From Brevibacillus invocatus (GTDB lineage Bacteria > Bacillota > Bacilli > Brevibacillales > Brevibacillaceae), in the NCBI RefSeq assembly GCF_003710915.1, contig NZ_RHHR01000044.1, positions 41,492-105,491 on the forward strand: 64,000 nucleotides of DNA. Direction: 5' to 3'. The notes under the pieces are model-generated. The model was not told the DNA's origin and did no database searches. It worked only from the letters and a program-made list of their open reading frames with translations. The translations under genes were made by a program, and so were the position numbers. Below are positions 34,322 to 43,062 of the stretch, one piece after another. Position 1 is the first letter of the stretch. Every line of letters starts with the position of its first letter.

Positions 34322-35080
34322 TCATGACCGTTTTGTCATCTGTGGCAGACTGGCCAGCAGACGTTGCGAATACGCTTCCTGCGGCTCCGTAAACAAAGCT
34401 TCTGTCTCATTTTCCTCTATCAGTCTACCATGATACAGCACGCCGACACGATCACACATATACCGGATGACCGACATATCGTGCGAGATAAACAAGTAGG
34501 TAAGCCCCAGCTCCTGCTGCAAGGACTTGAGCAGATTGAGGATTTGCGCCTGAATGGAGATATCCAGCGCGGAAGTAGGCTCGTCAAGAATGAGGAATGC
34601 AGGCTCGGTAATGATGGCTCGGGCGATCGCAATCCGCTGACGCTGTCCGCCGGAAAATTCGTGCGGATAGCGTGTGAGATGATCCTCATGCATCCCTACT
34701 CGTCTTACCAATTCCCTCAAATAGTCGTCTGACGATTTTTTCAGTCGCTCCTCACGCGGCAATGCGCGCAAAGGCTCGGTGATAATTTGCCTGATGTTCA
34801 TGCGCACATCCAGGGAAGACTGCGGGTCCTGAAAAACAACCTGCAGGCTGCCCGGTTTTGGGCGATGGAAGCGATTGTTTTTCCACAGCTCCTCTCCAAA
34901 GAAAGAGACAACTCCTTGAGTGGGTGCCAGCAACCCGCAAATCATATTGCCGATCGTACTCTTGCCGGAGCCGGACTCCCCGACCAATCCGTAGGTTTCG
35001 CCTTTTTGAATATGAAAGCTTACCTGGTCCACCGCCTTGGTAGTGCCAAACGATTTTTCTAGCTCTTGTACGGTCAGCAT
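34322..35080 (-). CDS. Dipeptide/oligopeptide ABC transporter ATP-binding protein (DppF/OppF type)
   Basis: ATG 35080 follows GGGAGG; the frame extends upstream without a ribosome site. The 252-residue ATPase has Walker A GLVGESGSGKST, the Q-loop in VVFQDPQSSLDVR, ABC signature HEFSGGQRQRIAIARA, Walker B LILDEPTSALD and the H-loop in FISHDMSVI. It would power peptide import with the DppD-type partner whose stop codon lies directly before its start. It is somewhat shorter than typical DppF because the C-terminal oligopeptide-transporter extension with its Cys-rich motif is reduced. Confidence 0.9.
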   Translation of the reverse strand: MLTVQELEKSFGTTKAVDQVSFHIQKGETYGLVGESGSGKSTIGNMICGLLAPTQGVVSFFGEELWKNNRFHRPKPGSLQVVFQDPQSSLDVRMNIRQIITEPLRALPREERLKKSSDDYLRELVRRVGMHEDHLTRYPHEFSGGQRQRIAIARAIITEPAFLILDEPTSALDISIQAQILNLLKSLQQELGLTYLFISHDMSVIRYMCDRVGVLYHGRLIEENETEALFTEPQEAYSQRLLASLPQMTKRS

Positions 35081-35081
35081 C

Positions 35082-36038
35082 CTATCGTTTTCCCTCCCAA
35101 CAGGCGATCCGATGGCCATTCAGGCCCTCAACGACTGGCGGTTTCTCCTGGCATCGTGCCGTCCGCTTGGGGCAACGATCCCAAAAGACGCAGCCGACTG
35201 GCCGTTTCCTAGCGTTGAAGGATTCCCCCTCGATGACCTTCAAAGGCTGGCTTTTCGGCTTTCCTTCCGGCAAAGCCTCGATCAGGGCGCGTGTGTAGGG
35301 ATGGTTGGAATGAAACAGGACTTCCTCGGTTTTTCCAGACTCGACCACCGTTCCCCCGTACATGACATACACCCGATCACACATATTCGCCACCACGCCA
35401 ATATCGTGCGTAATCAGCATGACACTCGTCCCTGTTTGTGTGCTCAGCTCTTTCATCAGCTTCAACACCTCGGCCTGCACGGTCACATCCAGCGCAGTAG
35501 TCGGCTCATCGGCAATCAACAGCTCTGGCGGTGACGACATCGCCAAGGCCACCACCACACGCTGACGCATGCCCCCGCTCAATTCATGGGGATACTGGCG
35601 AAACACCTTCTGTGGGTCCTTCATCTGCACTGCTGCCAAGGCCTCCACTGCCAAGCGATCCGCTTCTGCCTGAGTCACTCCCTGATGCTTCCGAATGACG
35701 TTTGCCAGCTGTTTGCCAATGCGCATGGTCGGATTGAGTGCCGTCATCGGTTCCTGGAACACCATGCCGATTTTTTTCCCGCGCAATCCCTGTATCTCTT
35801 TTTCCTTCATCCCCAGTACGTCCTGCCCCTTGAAACGAATGCTTCCCCCTGTATAGGTCGCATTGCGATCAAGCAAGCGAAGGACCGACTGGGCTGTCAC
35901 TGATTTTCCCGAGCCCGATTCCCCGACGATCCCGACGATCTCTCCGGGCTCGATGGACAGCGAGACGCGATCGAGAACAGGCATGGTGCCGTATAGGGTG
36001 TGAAAGGACAAGGACAGGTCTGTTATTTCAAGCAGCAT
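35082..36038 (-). CDS. Dipeptide/oligopeptide ABC transporter ATP-binding protein (DppD/OppD type)
   Basis: A 318-residue ATPase: Walker A GIVGESGSGKSVTAQS, MVFQEPMTALNPTMRIG, signature [16 protein letters not shown], Walker [15 protein letters not shown], and LITHDIGVVANMCD. The C-terminal oligo_HPY extension (~235-318) includes PVGCVFWDRCPKRTARCQ, whose cysteines in this family can bind an iron-sulfur cluster. It pairs with the DppF-type ATPase encoded next. RBS AGGTAGGTG precedes ATG 36038. Confidence 0.93.
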   Translation of the reverse strand: MLLEITDLSLSFHTLYGTMPVLDRVSLSIEPGEIVGIVGESGSGKSVTAQSVLRLLDRNATYTGGSIRFKGQDVLGMKEKEIQGLRGKKIGMVFQEPMTALNPTMRIGKQLANVIRKHQGVTQAEADRLAVEALAAVQMKDPQKVFRQYPHELSGGMRQRVVVALAMSSPPELLIADEPTTALDVTVQAEVLKLMKELSTQTGTSVMLITHDIGVVANMCDRVYVMYGGTVVESGKTEEVLFHSNHPYTRALIEALPEGKPKSQPLKVIEGESFNARKRPVGCVFWDRCPKRTARCQEKPPVVEGLNGHRIACWEGKR

Positions 36039-36048
36039 CGTGTATCAC

Positions 36049-36945
36049 CTACCTCGCTGATCTGGGATCCAGCATGTCGCGAAGCCCATCCCCGATAATG
36101 TTGAAGCTGATTGTGACGAGAAAGATGGCAATCCCCGGAAAGGTCGGGTACCACCACTGATCGAGAAAATAACGCCAGCCTGTGCTGATGATCGCACCCC
36201 ACTCTGGGGTCGGCGGCTGCACCCCGAGTCCCAAAAAGCCCAAGGTCGCCACCATCAGGATCGCATCTCCCAAATCCAGTGTCATCTGAATAATCACAGG
36301 TGTAATCACATTGGGAATGATGTGACGGACAATGATCCACGTATCCGACAGCCCAAAGGTCTGAGCCGCTTTCACAAACAGCTTTTCTTTCACGACAAGC
36401 GTCTCGCTGCGGGCAAGACGGACAAAAGCCGGAATCTTGACAATCACGATGGCCAAAATCGCATTCATCAGGCTCGGCCCCATCGCAGCCGAGAGCGCCA
36501 TCGCCAAAATCAGCGTGGGGAATGCGAGTATCACATCCATGATGCGCATGATGATCTGTCCGATTTTTCCGCCCAGGTAGCCGGCAACTGCGCCGAGAAT
36601 CGTCCCGACCAGCCCAGCCACAATAATGATCGATATCCCCATTCCGAGAGACAGCCGGGTGCCGTAGATGACACGGGCAAACAGGTCTCTGCCGACTTCA
36701 TCCGTACCAAACCAGTGCTCGGCTGAAGGCTTCTGCAAGGCCAAATCCATACGTACCTGGTTCGGATCATTGCCCGTCAGGACGGGTGCGAGCAGAGCGA
36801 TCAGAACAAACAGTATAAAAATCACGCCCCCGACCATCGTCAGCGGATTCTTTCGAAATCGACTCCAAAAGATTTGGACCGTCCCGGGCACTCGCTCAGG
36901 AACAACTGCAGGATGGCTGGCTGGTGATGTTTGTGGCGTTTGCAT
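36049..36945 (-). CDS. Dipeptide ABC transporter permease (DppC/OppC type)
   Basis: A 298-residue permease with one N-terminal membrane segment (~38-56), the standard short periplasmic-side loop with QKPSAEHWFGTDEVGRDLFA, and five further segments. The EAA-type coupling loop FVKAAQTFGLSDTWIIVRHI lies at ~215. The C-terminus has the typical DGLRDMLDPR. With the DppB-type partner it forms the membrane channel of a peptide importer. It serves as a useful normal-length comparison for the enlarged paralogue at 59610-61181, which has ~225 extra residues in the loop after the first membrane segment. Confidence 0.93.
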   Translation of the reverse strand: MQTPQTSPASHPAVVPERVPGTVQIFWSRFRKNPLTMVGGVIFILFVLIALLAPVLTGNDPNQVRMDLALQKPSAEHWFGTDEVGRDLFARVIYGTRLSLGMGISIIIVAGLVGTILGAVAGYLGGKIGQIIMRIMDVILAFPTLILAMALSAAMGPSLMNAILAIVIVKIPAFVRLARSETLVVKEKLFVKAAQTFGLSDTWIIVRHIIPNVITPVIIQMTLDLGDAILMVATLGFLGLGVQPPTPEWGAIISTGWRYFLDQWWYPTFPGIAIFLVTISFNIIGDGLRDMLDPRSAR

Positions 36946-36956
36946 GCTGTTCCTCC

Positions 36957-37961
36957 TTATTCACGAATTTGTGGATCCAGCACCATATACAGCAGATCCA
37001 CCAGCAGATTGATCAGGACATAGCCGATGGCAATCAGGATCGTAAAGCCCATGATCGCAGGAAAGTCGAGGCTGCCAATGGAATCCACGACATATTTGCC
37101 CATGCCCGGCCAGTTGAAGATCGTCTCTGTCACGACTGCTCCTCCTAATAACGAGCCGATGGACAATCCCACGACCGTAACTGCTGGCATCAAGGCATTG
37201 CGAAGCGCATAGCGAATGATCAAAAAGCTGGAGGAAATACCATTGGCACGCGCCGTTTTGATGTAATCCTGCTGCAAAACATCCAGCATTGATGCGCGAA
37301 TCTGGCGGGTGATCGCCGATAGATGGACGAACGCCAAAATCGAGACTGGCATGATGAGATGAAGCACACTGTTGGAAAAGGCCTCCATGTCCCCGGCGAG
37401 CAAGCTGTCGATGGTGTACAAGCCCGTAATGGTAGGCGGTGCATCGATGAACAGGTCAAGCCGCTCAGAAGCAGGCAGCCACCCAAGCACACCGTAAAAC
37501 AGAATTATGGCCATCAAGCCACTCCAAAAAACGGGAAGCGAGACGCCACTTATCGAAAAAATCCTTCCGATATGATCCCACATGCTGTTGTTTTTGACGG
37601 CTGTCAGGACCCCAATAAATACGCCGAGAATGATTGCGATCAGAAATGCGTACAGAACCAGCTCTAGCGTGGCGGGAAAGTATGTAATCAAATCTTCGAT
37701 AACAGGCTGCTGAGTTCGCAGCGAAGTGCCCAAATCCCCCGTCAAAAGGCCTTGCATATAGTTCAGATACTGCTCGTAAAGCGGATCGTTCAGGCCCATC
37801 TGCTCGCGCACTCGCTGGTAGGTTTCCTCCGTCGCCTTGACCCCAACGATCATCCGGGCAGGATCGCCCGGAATGACGTTGGACATCAGGAAGGTGATGC
37901 AGGAGACGCCAAAGATGACGACGATCAGCATGAGCAGACGATTGCGTATGACTGCCCACAT
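36957..37961 (-). CDS. Dipeptide ABC transporter permease (DppB/OppB type)
   Basis: A 334-residue permease: the N-terminal segment VIFGVSCITFLMSNVIPGDP with the conserved PGDPAR, a periplasmic-side domain at ~45-95 ([20 protein letters not shown]), and a transport domain with the coupling-loop ARANGISSSFLIIRYALRNA. The end, LVDLLYMVLDPQIR, is typical. It is the second gene of the operon, 20 nt after the binding-protein gene, and forms a heterodimer with the DppC-type protein. Confidence 0.93.
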   Translation of the reverse strand: MWAVIRNRLLMLIVVIFGVSCITFLMSNVIPGDPARMIVGVKATEETYQRVREQMGLNDPLYEQYLNYMQGLLTGDLGTSLRTQQPVIEDLITYFPATLELVLYAFLIAIILGVFIGVLTAVKNNSMWDHIGRIFSISGVSLPVFWSGLMAIILFYGVLGWLPASERLDLFIDAPPTITGLYTIDSLLAGDMEAFSNSVLHLIMPVSILAFVHLSAITRQIRASMLDVLQQDYIKTARANGISSSFLIIRYALRNALMPAVTVVGLSIGSLLGGAVVTETIFNWPGMGKYVVDSIGSLDFPAIMGFTILIAIGYVLINLLVDLLYMVLDPQIRE

Positions 37962-37981
37962 CCATCCTTCACACCTTTCGT

Positions 37982-39577
37982 TTATGGACTGACAGACATT
38001 TCATCCAAATTGTAGATGCCTTCCAGCATCGGGTTGTACTTGAAGCCCTGTACCTTCTTCGACATCGGCAGCAGGAATTGGCGCTGATCCAGATAAATGT
38101 AGACCGCATCCTCGTTGACGATTTTGGTCACGTCCAGGTACAGCTGCAAACGTTTTTCCTGATCCTGGATCGAGGCAGCTTCACGCAGCATCTTGTCGAC
38201 TTCCTCGTTTTTGTAGAAAGAACGGTTGCCAGACAGCCCCCAACGTTCGGAATCAAACCACGGCGACATGAATTCCCACGGGTCTGCAGTATCGGGACTC
38301 CACATCCCCAAGCTCAGGTCAAATTCGCCCTTGTCGAGCATTTCACGCATGGTCGCGTAGGCTACCTTGTTCAGCTTGACTTGAACCCCGATTTGTGAAA
38401 AATCGTTTTGCAATGCCAGTGCGATCGGCTCCCATATTGCCCGTTGGTCGGAGTAAAGCAGGGTCAATTCCACACCGGACTTGCCAGATTCGGACAACAG
38501 CTGCTTCGCACGATCGAGATCATAGGTGTACATTTTGGCGTTCTCGTCATGTCCCCACAAGCCTTCCGGAACAGGTCCACGCAACTGGATCGCGGTGTCC
38601 TGCTGGACATTTTTGATGATCGCCTGATAGTTCACCGCATAGTTCAACGCTTGACGGAACTTGACATCCTTCAACGCTTCGTGTCCTTTGCCGATGTTCA
38701 TGTACACATAGTCCACCGTAAGGGATGGCGACTTGATCAGCTGGACATTTTCTTCCTTTTCCAGGGCCAGCTGCTGATCTACCGGGATTCCCTCTGCGAT
38801 ATCGATCTCGCCTTTGATCAGCTTTAGGCGAGTCGCGGAAACATCCGAGCTGACTTGAAAGTAAACCGTCGTGATCGCAGGCTTGATGCTGGAATGCGGG
38901 TTGGGAGTGTATTTGTAATATTGCGACTTTTTATACTCTGTCAACTGATACGGACCGCTTCCCGCTGTATTTTCGGCCAACCAGCCTTGCGCCAGATCGC
39001 CGTCGCGCTCATGCTCCATCACTTTCGGATTGATGATCGAAGCATAGTTGTTCGTGAAGCGCGGCAGGAAAAGCGGGTACGGTTCTTTCAGCTGGAACTC
39101 GACGGTAAGCGGATCGATGACCTTCACTTGATCGATCATCGCAAACGAATCGGATGGACCTTTACCTACCTTCAAGAGGCGATCAAATGTGAACTTAACG
39201 GCTTCGGCATTCACCTCTGTGCCATCGGCAAACTTGTGTCCCGACTCCAGGGAGAACGTAAACACTTTGTTGTCCGGGCTTACCTTCCACTCTTTGGCCA
39301 ATCCCGGCACCAGATCTGTCTTTTCGCCATCGTACTCAATCAGCCGTTCATACGAATTGTACGTCAGCTTCCATGCCGAGTTGTCCATCGAGACAGCCGG
39401 ATCGAGCGGTCCCGGTTCTGCTGGAATCGCGACGACCAGCTTCTGTTCCTTCGACGCGCTTTCTGCCTGCTGAGCCGTTTGAGCGTCTCCCGGAGCCGCA
39501 CTCGGAGTCTCCTGCTTGGAACAAGCCGCAGCCAAAAGCATGAGCGTTGCGAGCAAGGCCATTCCCCATCGTTTCAT
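37982..39577 (-). CDS. Peptide ABC transporter substrate-binding lipoprotein (family 5)
   Basis: A 531-residue extracellular lipoprotein with lipobox LMLLAAACSKQ (lipidated Cys ~19), a short linker and a family-5 binding domain: VVAIPAEPGPLDPAVSMDNS, the family motif region WKVSPDNKVFTFSLESGHKF, GSGPYQLTEYK and LRGPVPEGLWG. It would deliver a short peptide to the permease encoded downstream. First gene of a six-gene operon ending in an M81 peptidase. GGGGGT precedes ATG 39577. A two-component system is encoded divergently, probably controlling this operon. Confidence 0.92.
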   Translation of the reverse strand: MKRWGMALLATLMLLAAACSKQETPSAAPGDAQTAQQAESASKEQKLVVAIPAEPGPLDPAVSMDNSAWKLTYNSYERLIEYDGEKTDLVPGLAKEWKVSPDNKVFTFSLESGHKFADGTEVNAEAVKFTFDRLLKVGKGPSDSFAMIDQVKVIDPLTVEFQLKEPYPLFLPRFTNNYASIINPKVMEHERDGDLAQGWLAENTAGSGPYQLTEYKKSQYYKYTPNPHSSIKPAITTVYFQVSSDVSATRLKLIKGEIDIAEGIPVDQQLALEKEENVQLIKSPSLTVDYVYMNIGKGHEALKDVKFRQALNYAVNYQAIIKNVQQDTAIQLRGPVPEGLWGHDENAKMYTYDLDRAKQLLSESGKSGVELTLLYSDQRAIWEPIALALQNDFSQIGVQVKLNKVAYATMREMLDKGEFDLSLGMWSPDTADPWEFMSPWFDSERWGLSGNRSFYKNEEVDKMLREAASIQDQEKRLQLYLDVTKIVNEDAVYIYLDQRQFLLPMSKKVQGFKYNPMLEGIYNLDEMSVSP

Positions 39578-39732
39578 ACCACTTATACCCCCTTCGTTTA
39601 TAAAACTGAAATTTCTGTATATATTTAATATTTAAATGAATTACCCCATAAAAAACAGGTATCCTATTTTGCATTTGGTATCATCTTTTGACCACTTCAC
39701 GTAAATCCCCTGCTTTTTGAGATTTTTCCGCA

Positions 39733-39741
39733 TGATATACT
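39733..39741 (+). promoter_or_regulatory. Extended -10 element upstream of the YesN-type regulator
   Basis: TGATATACT (39733-39741) gives an extended -10 box 55 bases upstream of the regulator start, without a good -35 box, which suits an activated promoter. Confidence 0.35.
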
Positions 39742-39796
39742 ACAGAAAACAAGCTGCCAACGCTGTTTCACGATACGATGCAAAGGAGGTTTCTGG

Positions 39797-40543
39797 ATGT
39801 ATCAACTATTAATCGCGGACGATGAATTCGAAATCAGAAACGGACTCAGCCAGTACTTCCCGTGGGACGAGCTCGGCTTCGAGATCGCAAGTCTCGTTGA
39901 AAATGGCAGGGAAGTGCTGGATGTCGTCGCCAAACAGCCGATTGATGTCATCCTTTGTGATATTCAGATGCCCGTCATGAGCGGGATCGATGTCGCACGT
40001 GAGCTGCACCAGCAGAACTCACCCGTCAAGGTCGTCTTTCTCAGCGGTTACCGAGAGTTCGAGTATGCCCAGCAGGCCCTTTCCTACGGCGTGAAAAGCT
40101 ACATCGTCAAGCCGACCAAGTACAATGAGCTGGAGAACGTATTTCGTAAGCTGAAAATCGAGCTGGATCAAAGCAAGGGATCACAATCCCCATCCACAAA
40201 CCTGCCGGAAGAAAAGGAGTCCGCTGCCCCGGAGACTGTCATCGCCAAGGTAAAAAGCTATCTGGAGCAAAACTACCGGGAAGCCACACTCGACGATGCC
40301 GCCCGTCTTGTCCATATGAACCCCTACTATCTGAGCAAATACTTCAAGAAAAAAACAGGTGAAAATTTCTCTGACTATCTGATCCGCGTCAAAATGGAGA
40401 AAGCCAAGGAGTTTTTGATGGATGTCAACAACCGGACCTACACCATCAGCGAAATGGTCGGATACAGCAACGTGAAAAATTTTACCCGTACGTTCCGCAA
40501 ATATGTGGGCAAAAGCCCGAGGGAGTTTCGAAATTGGGAGTAA
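39797..40543 (+). CDS. AraC-family response regulator, YesN-like
   Basis: A 248-residue regulator with an N-terminal receiver (acidic pair DDE near 8-10, phosphoacceptor Asp ~55 in DVILCDIQMPVMSG, Lys in SYIVKPTKYNE) and a C-terminal AraC DNA-binding pair of helix-turn-helices (~150-246: LVHMNPYYLSKYFKKKTGEN, SEMVGYSNVKNFTRTFRKYV). Together with the YesM-type kinase encoded 11 nt downstream it forms a two-component system. Such pairs usually control a neighbouring ABC importer for sugars or peptides; the divergent Dpp operon is the obvious target. ATG follows AAAGGAGG. Confidence 0.93.
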   Translation: MYQLLIADDEFEIRNGLSQYFPWDELGFEIASLVENGREVLDVVAKQPIDVILCDIQMPVMSGIDVARELHQQNSPVKVVFLSGYREFEYAQQALSYGVKSYIVKPTKYNELENVFRKLKIELDQSKGSQSPSTNLPEEKESAAPETVIAKVKSYLEQNYREATLDDAARLVHMNPYYLSKYFKKKTGENFSDYLIRVKMEKAKEFLMDVNNRTYTISEMVGYSNVKNFTRTFRKYVGKSPREFRNWE

Positions 40544-40554
40544 AGGAATGGCGT

Positions 40555-42327
40555 ATGGACAAACGAAAAATGTACCATGCCTTTTTCATCAAAAACCTCG
40601 CTACCTTCCTGATCCCGATGATGATTCCTGTATTCATCCTGGGAACGCTCACCACGATCATCATCCAGCAATACGTCAAGGAAGAAATCGACACCAACAA
40701 TATCAATCTGCTCAAGCATTCCGAGGAAAAGGTCAGGCTGTTTTTTGACGAGCAGGTCTTGATGAACATGCATTTGGTCGCGCGGGAAATGGATGTTCCC
40801 CTGAAAAATCTGTTTCAGAAGGAACACATCACCGCAGAAGACCAGGAGCGCCTTTCCAAGCTGCACAAGCTGTTACACTCCCCTGCCATCTCACGATCGT
40901 ATATCGACTCCATCTACATTTATTTAAAAAATGACAAGCAGCGTATCTTCACCTCTGCCGACGAACATCTCGTCGAATTGCAGGATTTCCACGACCGCAC
41001 CTGGTTCGACACCTTTTTGGAAAATAACAAAGGCAAGGCACTGGTCTGGTCAGAGCCCCGCGCTGTCACGCGGTATGAGGTGGAGAACCGCGTCACCAGC
41101 TCCAAATTCATCAGCGTGTATAAAAAGCTTGCCGTCTCCGATAACGACGATGGCGTCATCGTCTTTAACATCAAGCACGATTATATCGAGTATTATTTAT
41201 CCGAGTTCTCGCTCCTCAAGGATCAGAGCTTGCTCATCGTCGACAAGAATCAGGAGGTCATCTTCCGAAAAAACGTTCGTGACTATCTGAATCTGAATGT
41301 AAGCGAGCTGATGGCCAACCACTCCTCCTTTTTTCCGCTCAAGATCGGGGAAGAGTCCTACATCGTTTCCATGCACAGCTCCGAGAAATACGGCTGGCGT
41401 TTTTATTCCATCGTCCCGGAGTACTCCCTGTACGGGCTGCCTAGACAATTAAGCATATTGGCCCTCTCGATGCTGATCCTCTCGCTTTTGGGTGGGACGG
41501 CTCTCGCCTATCAGCTGAGCAAAAATAATCGCCAAAATATCAAGAGCATTCTCAACCTCTTTCACGCTGCGGAAAAAGGACTTCCCTTGCCGCCTTTGCC
41601 CGAGAGAGGAAACGATGTGTACAGCTTTATCGTTCAGGTCACACTGAAAAATTTTATCGAGCAAAACTATTTGAAAATTCAATTATCCGAGCAGGAATAC
41701 AAGGCTCAGGCGATGGAGCTATCCGCTCTGCAATCCCAATTAAACCCGCATTTTTTGTTCAATACGCTGGAAACCATCTACTGGAAAGCGGCCAGTCTGA
41801 CCGGAAGACCCAATGTCCTCAATCAAATGGTCGAAAATCTGGCTGATATTTTGCGCTACTCGCTGGAAGGTGAAAGCAAATGGGTGAAGCTGCAGGATGA
41901 GGTGACCTATACACTGAGCTATATCGAAATCCAAAAGGTGCGCTACAAGGATACCTTTGACGTCGTTTGGAAGATGGATGAATCGATCAGTGAGATACGC
42001 GTGTTGAAGCTGATCTTGCAGCCTTTGATCGAGAACAGTCTGTATCACGGAATCAAGGAAAAGCAGAGCTATGGCATCATCAAGATCAAGATCAGAGCCC
42101 TGCAAGACTCGCTCGCGATCCAGGTCATCGACCACGGGGTCGGGATTCCCAAAGACAAGCTGCTCCTGATTCGGGAAAAGCTGGATGGCTCTCTCGATCA
42201 GTCCAAGCATATCGGATTGTTCAATACGCATCGGCGGCTAAAGCTCGCTTTTGGAGACGAGTATGGCCTGCGGATCAAGAGCAAGGCTGGATGGGGGACG
42301 GTCATCTCGCTGCGTATCCCGTACTAG
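40555..42327 (+). CDS. YesM-like membrane sensor histidine kinase
   Basis: ATG 40555 follows AAAGGA, rather than the TTG at 40534. The ~590-residue protein has a membrane segment at ~13-37, a long extracellular dCache-like sensor region (~40-290), a second membrane segment at ~293-313, and the 5TM-LYT/His_kinase block with the phosphoacceptor in LQSQLNPHFLFNTLETIYWK. The ATPase domain shows LILQPLIENSLYHGIKEK and VIDHGVGIP. There is no obvious HAMP domain. It would sense an external ligand, perhaps a peptide or the loaded binding protein, and phosphorylate the YesN-type regulator. Confidence 0.92.
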   Translation: MDKRKMYHAFFIKNLATFLIPMMIPVFILGTLTTIIIQQYVKEEIDTNNINLLKHSEEKVRLFFDEQVLMNMHLVAREMDVPLKNLFQKEHITAEDQERLSKLHKLLHSPAISRSYIDSIYIYLKNDKQRIFTSADEHLVELQDFHDRTWFDTFLENNKGKALVWSEPRAVTRYEVENRVTSSKFISVYKKLAVSDNDDGVIVFNIKHDYIEYYLSEFSLLKDQSLLIVDKNQEVIFRKNVRDYLNLNVSELMANHSSFFPLKIGEESYIVSMHSSEKYGWRFYSIVPEYSLYGLPRQLSILALSMLILSLLGGTALAYQLSKNNRQNIKSILNLFHAAEKGLPLPPLPERGNDVYSFIVQVTLKNFIEQNYLKIQLSEQEYKAQAMELSALQSQLNPHFLFNTLETIYWKAASLTGRPNVLNQMVENLADILRYSLEGESKWVKLQDEVTYTLSYIEIQKVRYKDTFDVVWKMDESISEIRVLKLILQPLIENSLYHGIKEKQSYGIIKIKIRALQDSLAIQVIDHGVGIPKDKLLLIREKLDGSLDQSKHIGLFNTHRRLKLAFGDEYGLRIKSKAGWGTVISLRIPY

Positions 42328-42349
42328 TGTGAATCGAGATCACATGGAA

Positions 42350-42382
42350 ATGACACTGCTGTCAATTTAATGATATAATATC
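42350..42382 (+). promoter_or_regulatory. Promoter and operator of the toxin-antitoxin pair
   Basis: ATGACA (42350-42355), 18-nt spacer, TATAAT (42374-42379). The palindrome GATAT-A-ATATC (42372-42382) covers the -10 box, and the word AATGATAT recurs downstream (42391). This fits autorepression by the antitoxin. Confidence 0.55.
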
Positions 42383-42412
42383 GTCAGAATAATGATATTT
42401 AAATAGGGGTTG

Positions 42413-42691
42413 ATGTCATTGAAAATAAAACCATCGACTACAATTCGCCAAGACTATAACGGTTTCTCAAAATACTGCCATGAAATAGATGAGCCGGTCA
42501 TTCTTACACGGAACGGAGAAGCTGATCTGGTTGTGATGAGTCATGAAGCCTTTCAACGTATGGAAGCCCGCATCAAACTACAGTCGAAGTTGTTAGTAGC
42601 TGAGAAGCAAGTAGCTGAGGGAGAGCCTCTGTCTGACCATGACCAAGTCATAGCGAGAATGCGGAGGAAGCTGGATGACGCAAAGGAATAA
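42413..42691 (+). CDS. Type II antitoxin, Phd/YefM family
   Basis: A ~92-residue protein. The N-terminal DNA-binding domain has the family pattern: IRQDYNGFSKYCHEIDEPVI, TRNGEADLVVMSHEAFQRME. A helical C-terminus (~60-92) should wrap the toxin. It would neutralise the ParE/RelE-type toxin encoded next and repress their shared promoter. The start is unclear among TTG 42410, ATG 42413 and TTG 42419; an AGGGG ribosome site is close to the first two. Its end overlaps the toxin gene by 17 nt. Confidence 0.87.
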   Translation: MSLKIKPSTTIRQDYNGFSKYCHEIDEPVILTRNGEADLVVMSHEAFQRMEARIKLQSKLLVAEKQVAEGEPLSDHDQVIARMRRKLDDAKE

Positions 42692-43001
42692 AGTCGTCTA
42701 TTCTCCTGCTGCAATCGATGATATGGATGAAATTTTTTCGTTTTTAACCCAAGAAAATGTTTCTGCCGCAGATCATTTGTTGCAAAAACTGGATCATCGC
42801 ATTTCAAGTTTGGTAGATTTCCCAAATATGGGCTCTGTACTATCAGAAGATGAATATTCGCTCATACAGCGAGGATACCGTTTTATAGTGGTACATCCCT
42901 ATTTGATCTTTTACCGGATCATGGAGGATACTGTCGTTATTCATCGGATTTTGCATGGACGACGGGATTACCTTCGAGAATTGTTCGGCTCTTTTGAATA
43001 A
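42675..43001 (+). CDS. Type II toxin, RelE/ParE family
   Basis: A 108-residue protein of ParE-type sequence: VVYSPAAIDDMDEIFSFLTQ at the N-terminus, a helical hairpin with DHLLQKLDHRISSLVDFPNM, and the beta-sheet ending YRFIVVHPYLIFYRIMEDTV and IHRILHGRRDY. The ending is the classic RelE/ParE signature. Members either cleave ribosome-bound mRNA or poison gyrase; the IFSFL/RIS pattern and the absence of an obvious RelE catalytic set lean to the ParE side, but this is not decisive. It overlaps and follows the antitoxin gene, as in stability modules. Confidence 0.87.
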   Translation: MTQRNKVVYSPAAIDDMDEIFSFLTQENVSAADHLLQKLDHRISSLVDFPNMGSVLSEDEYSLIQRGYRFIVVHPYLIFYRIMEDTVVIHRILHGRRDYLRELFGSFE

Positions 43002-43062
43002 GAAATAGGATGTTACTTTATTACCAAGACATTTCTATTCAGAGAAACGAGGAGATACATCG

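Noticed and set aside
39348..39674. 108-codon minus-strand frame upstream of and overlapping the binding-protein gene
   Set aside because: It is out of frame with a clear lipoprotein gene, lacks a ribosome site and runs through its promoter region.
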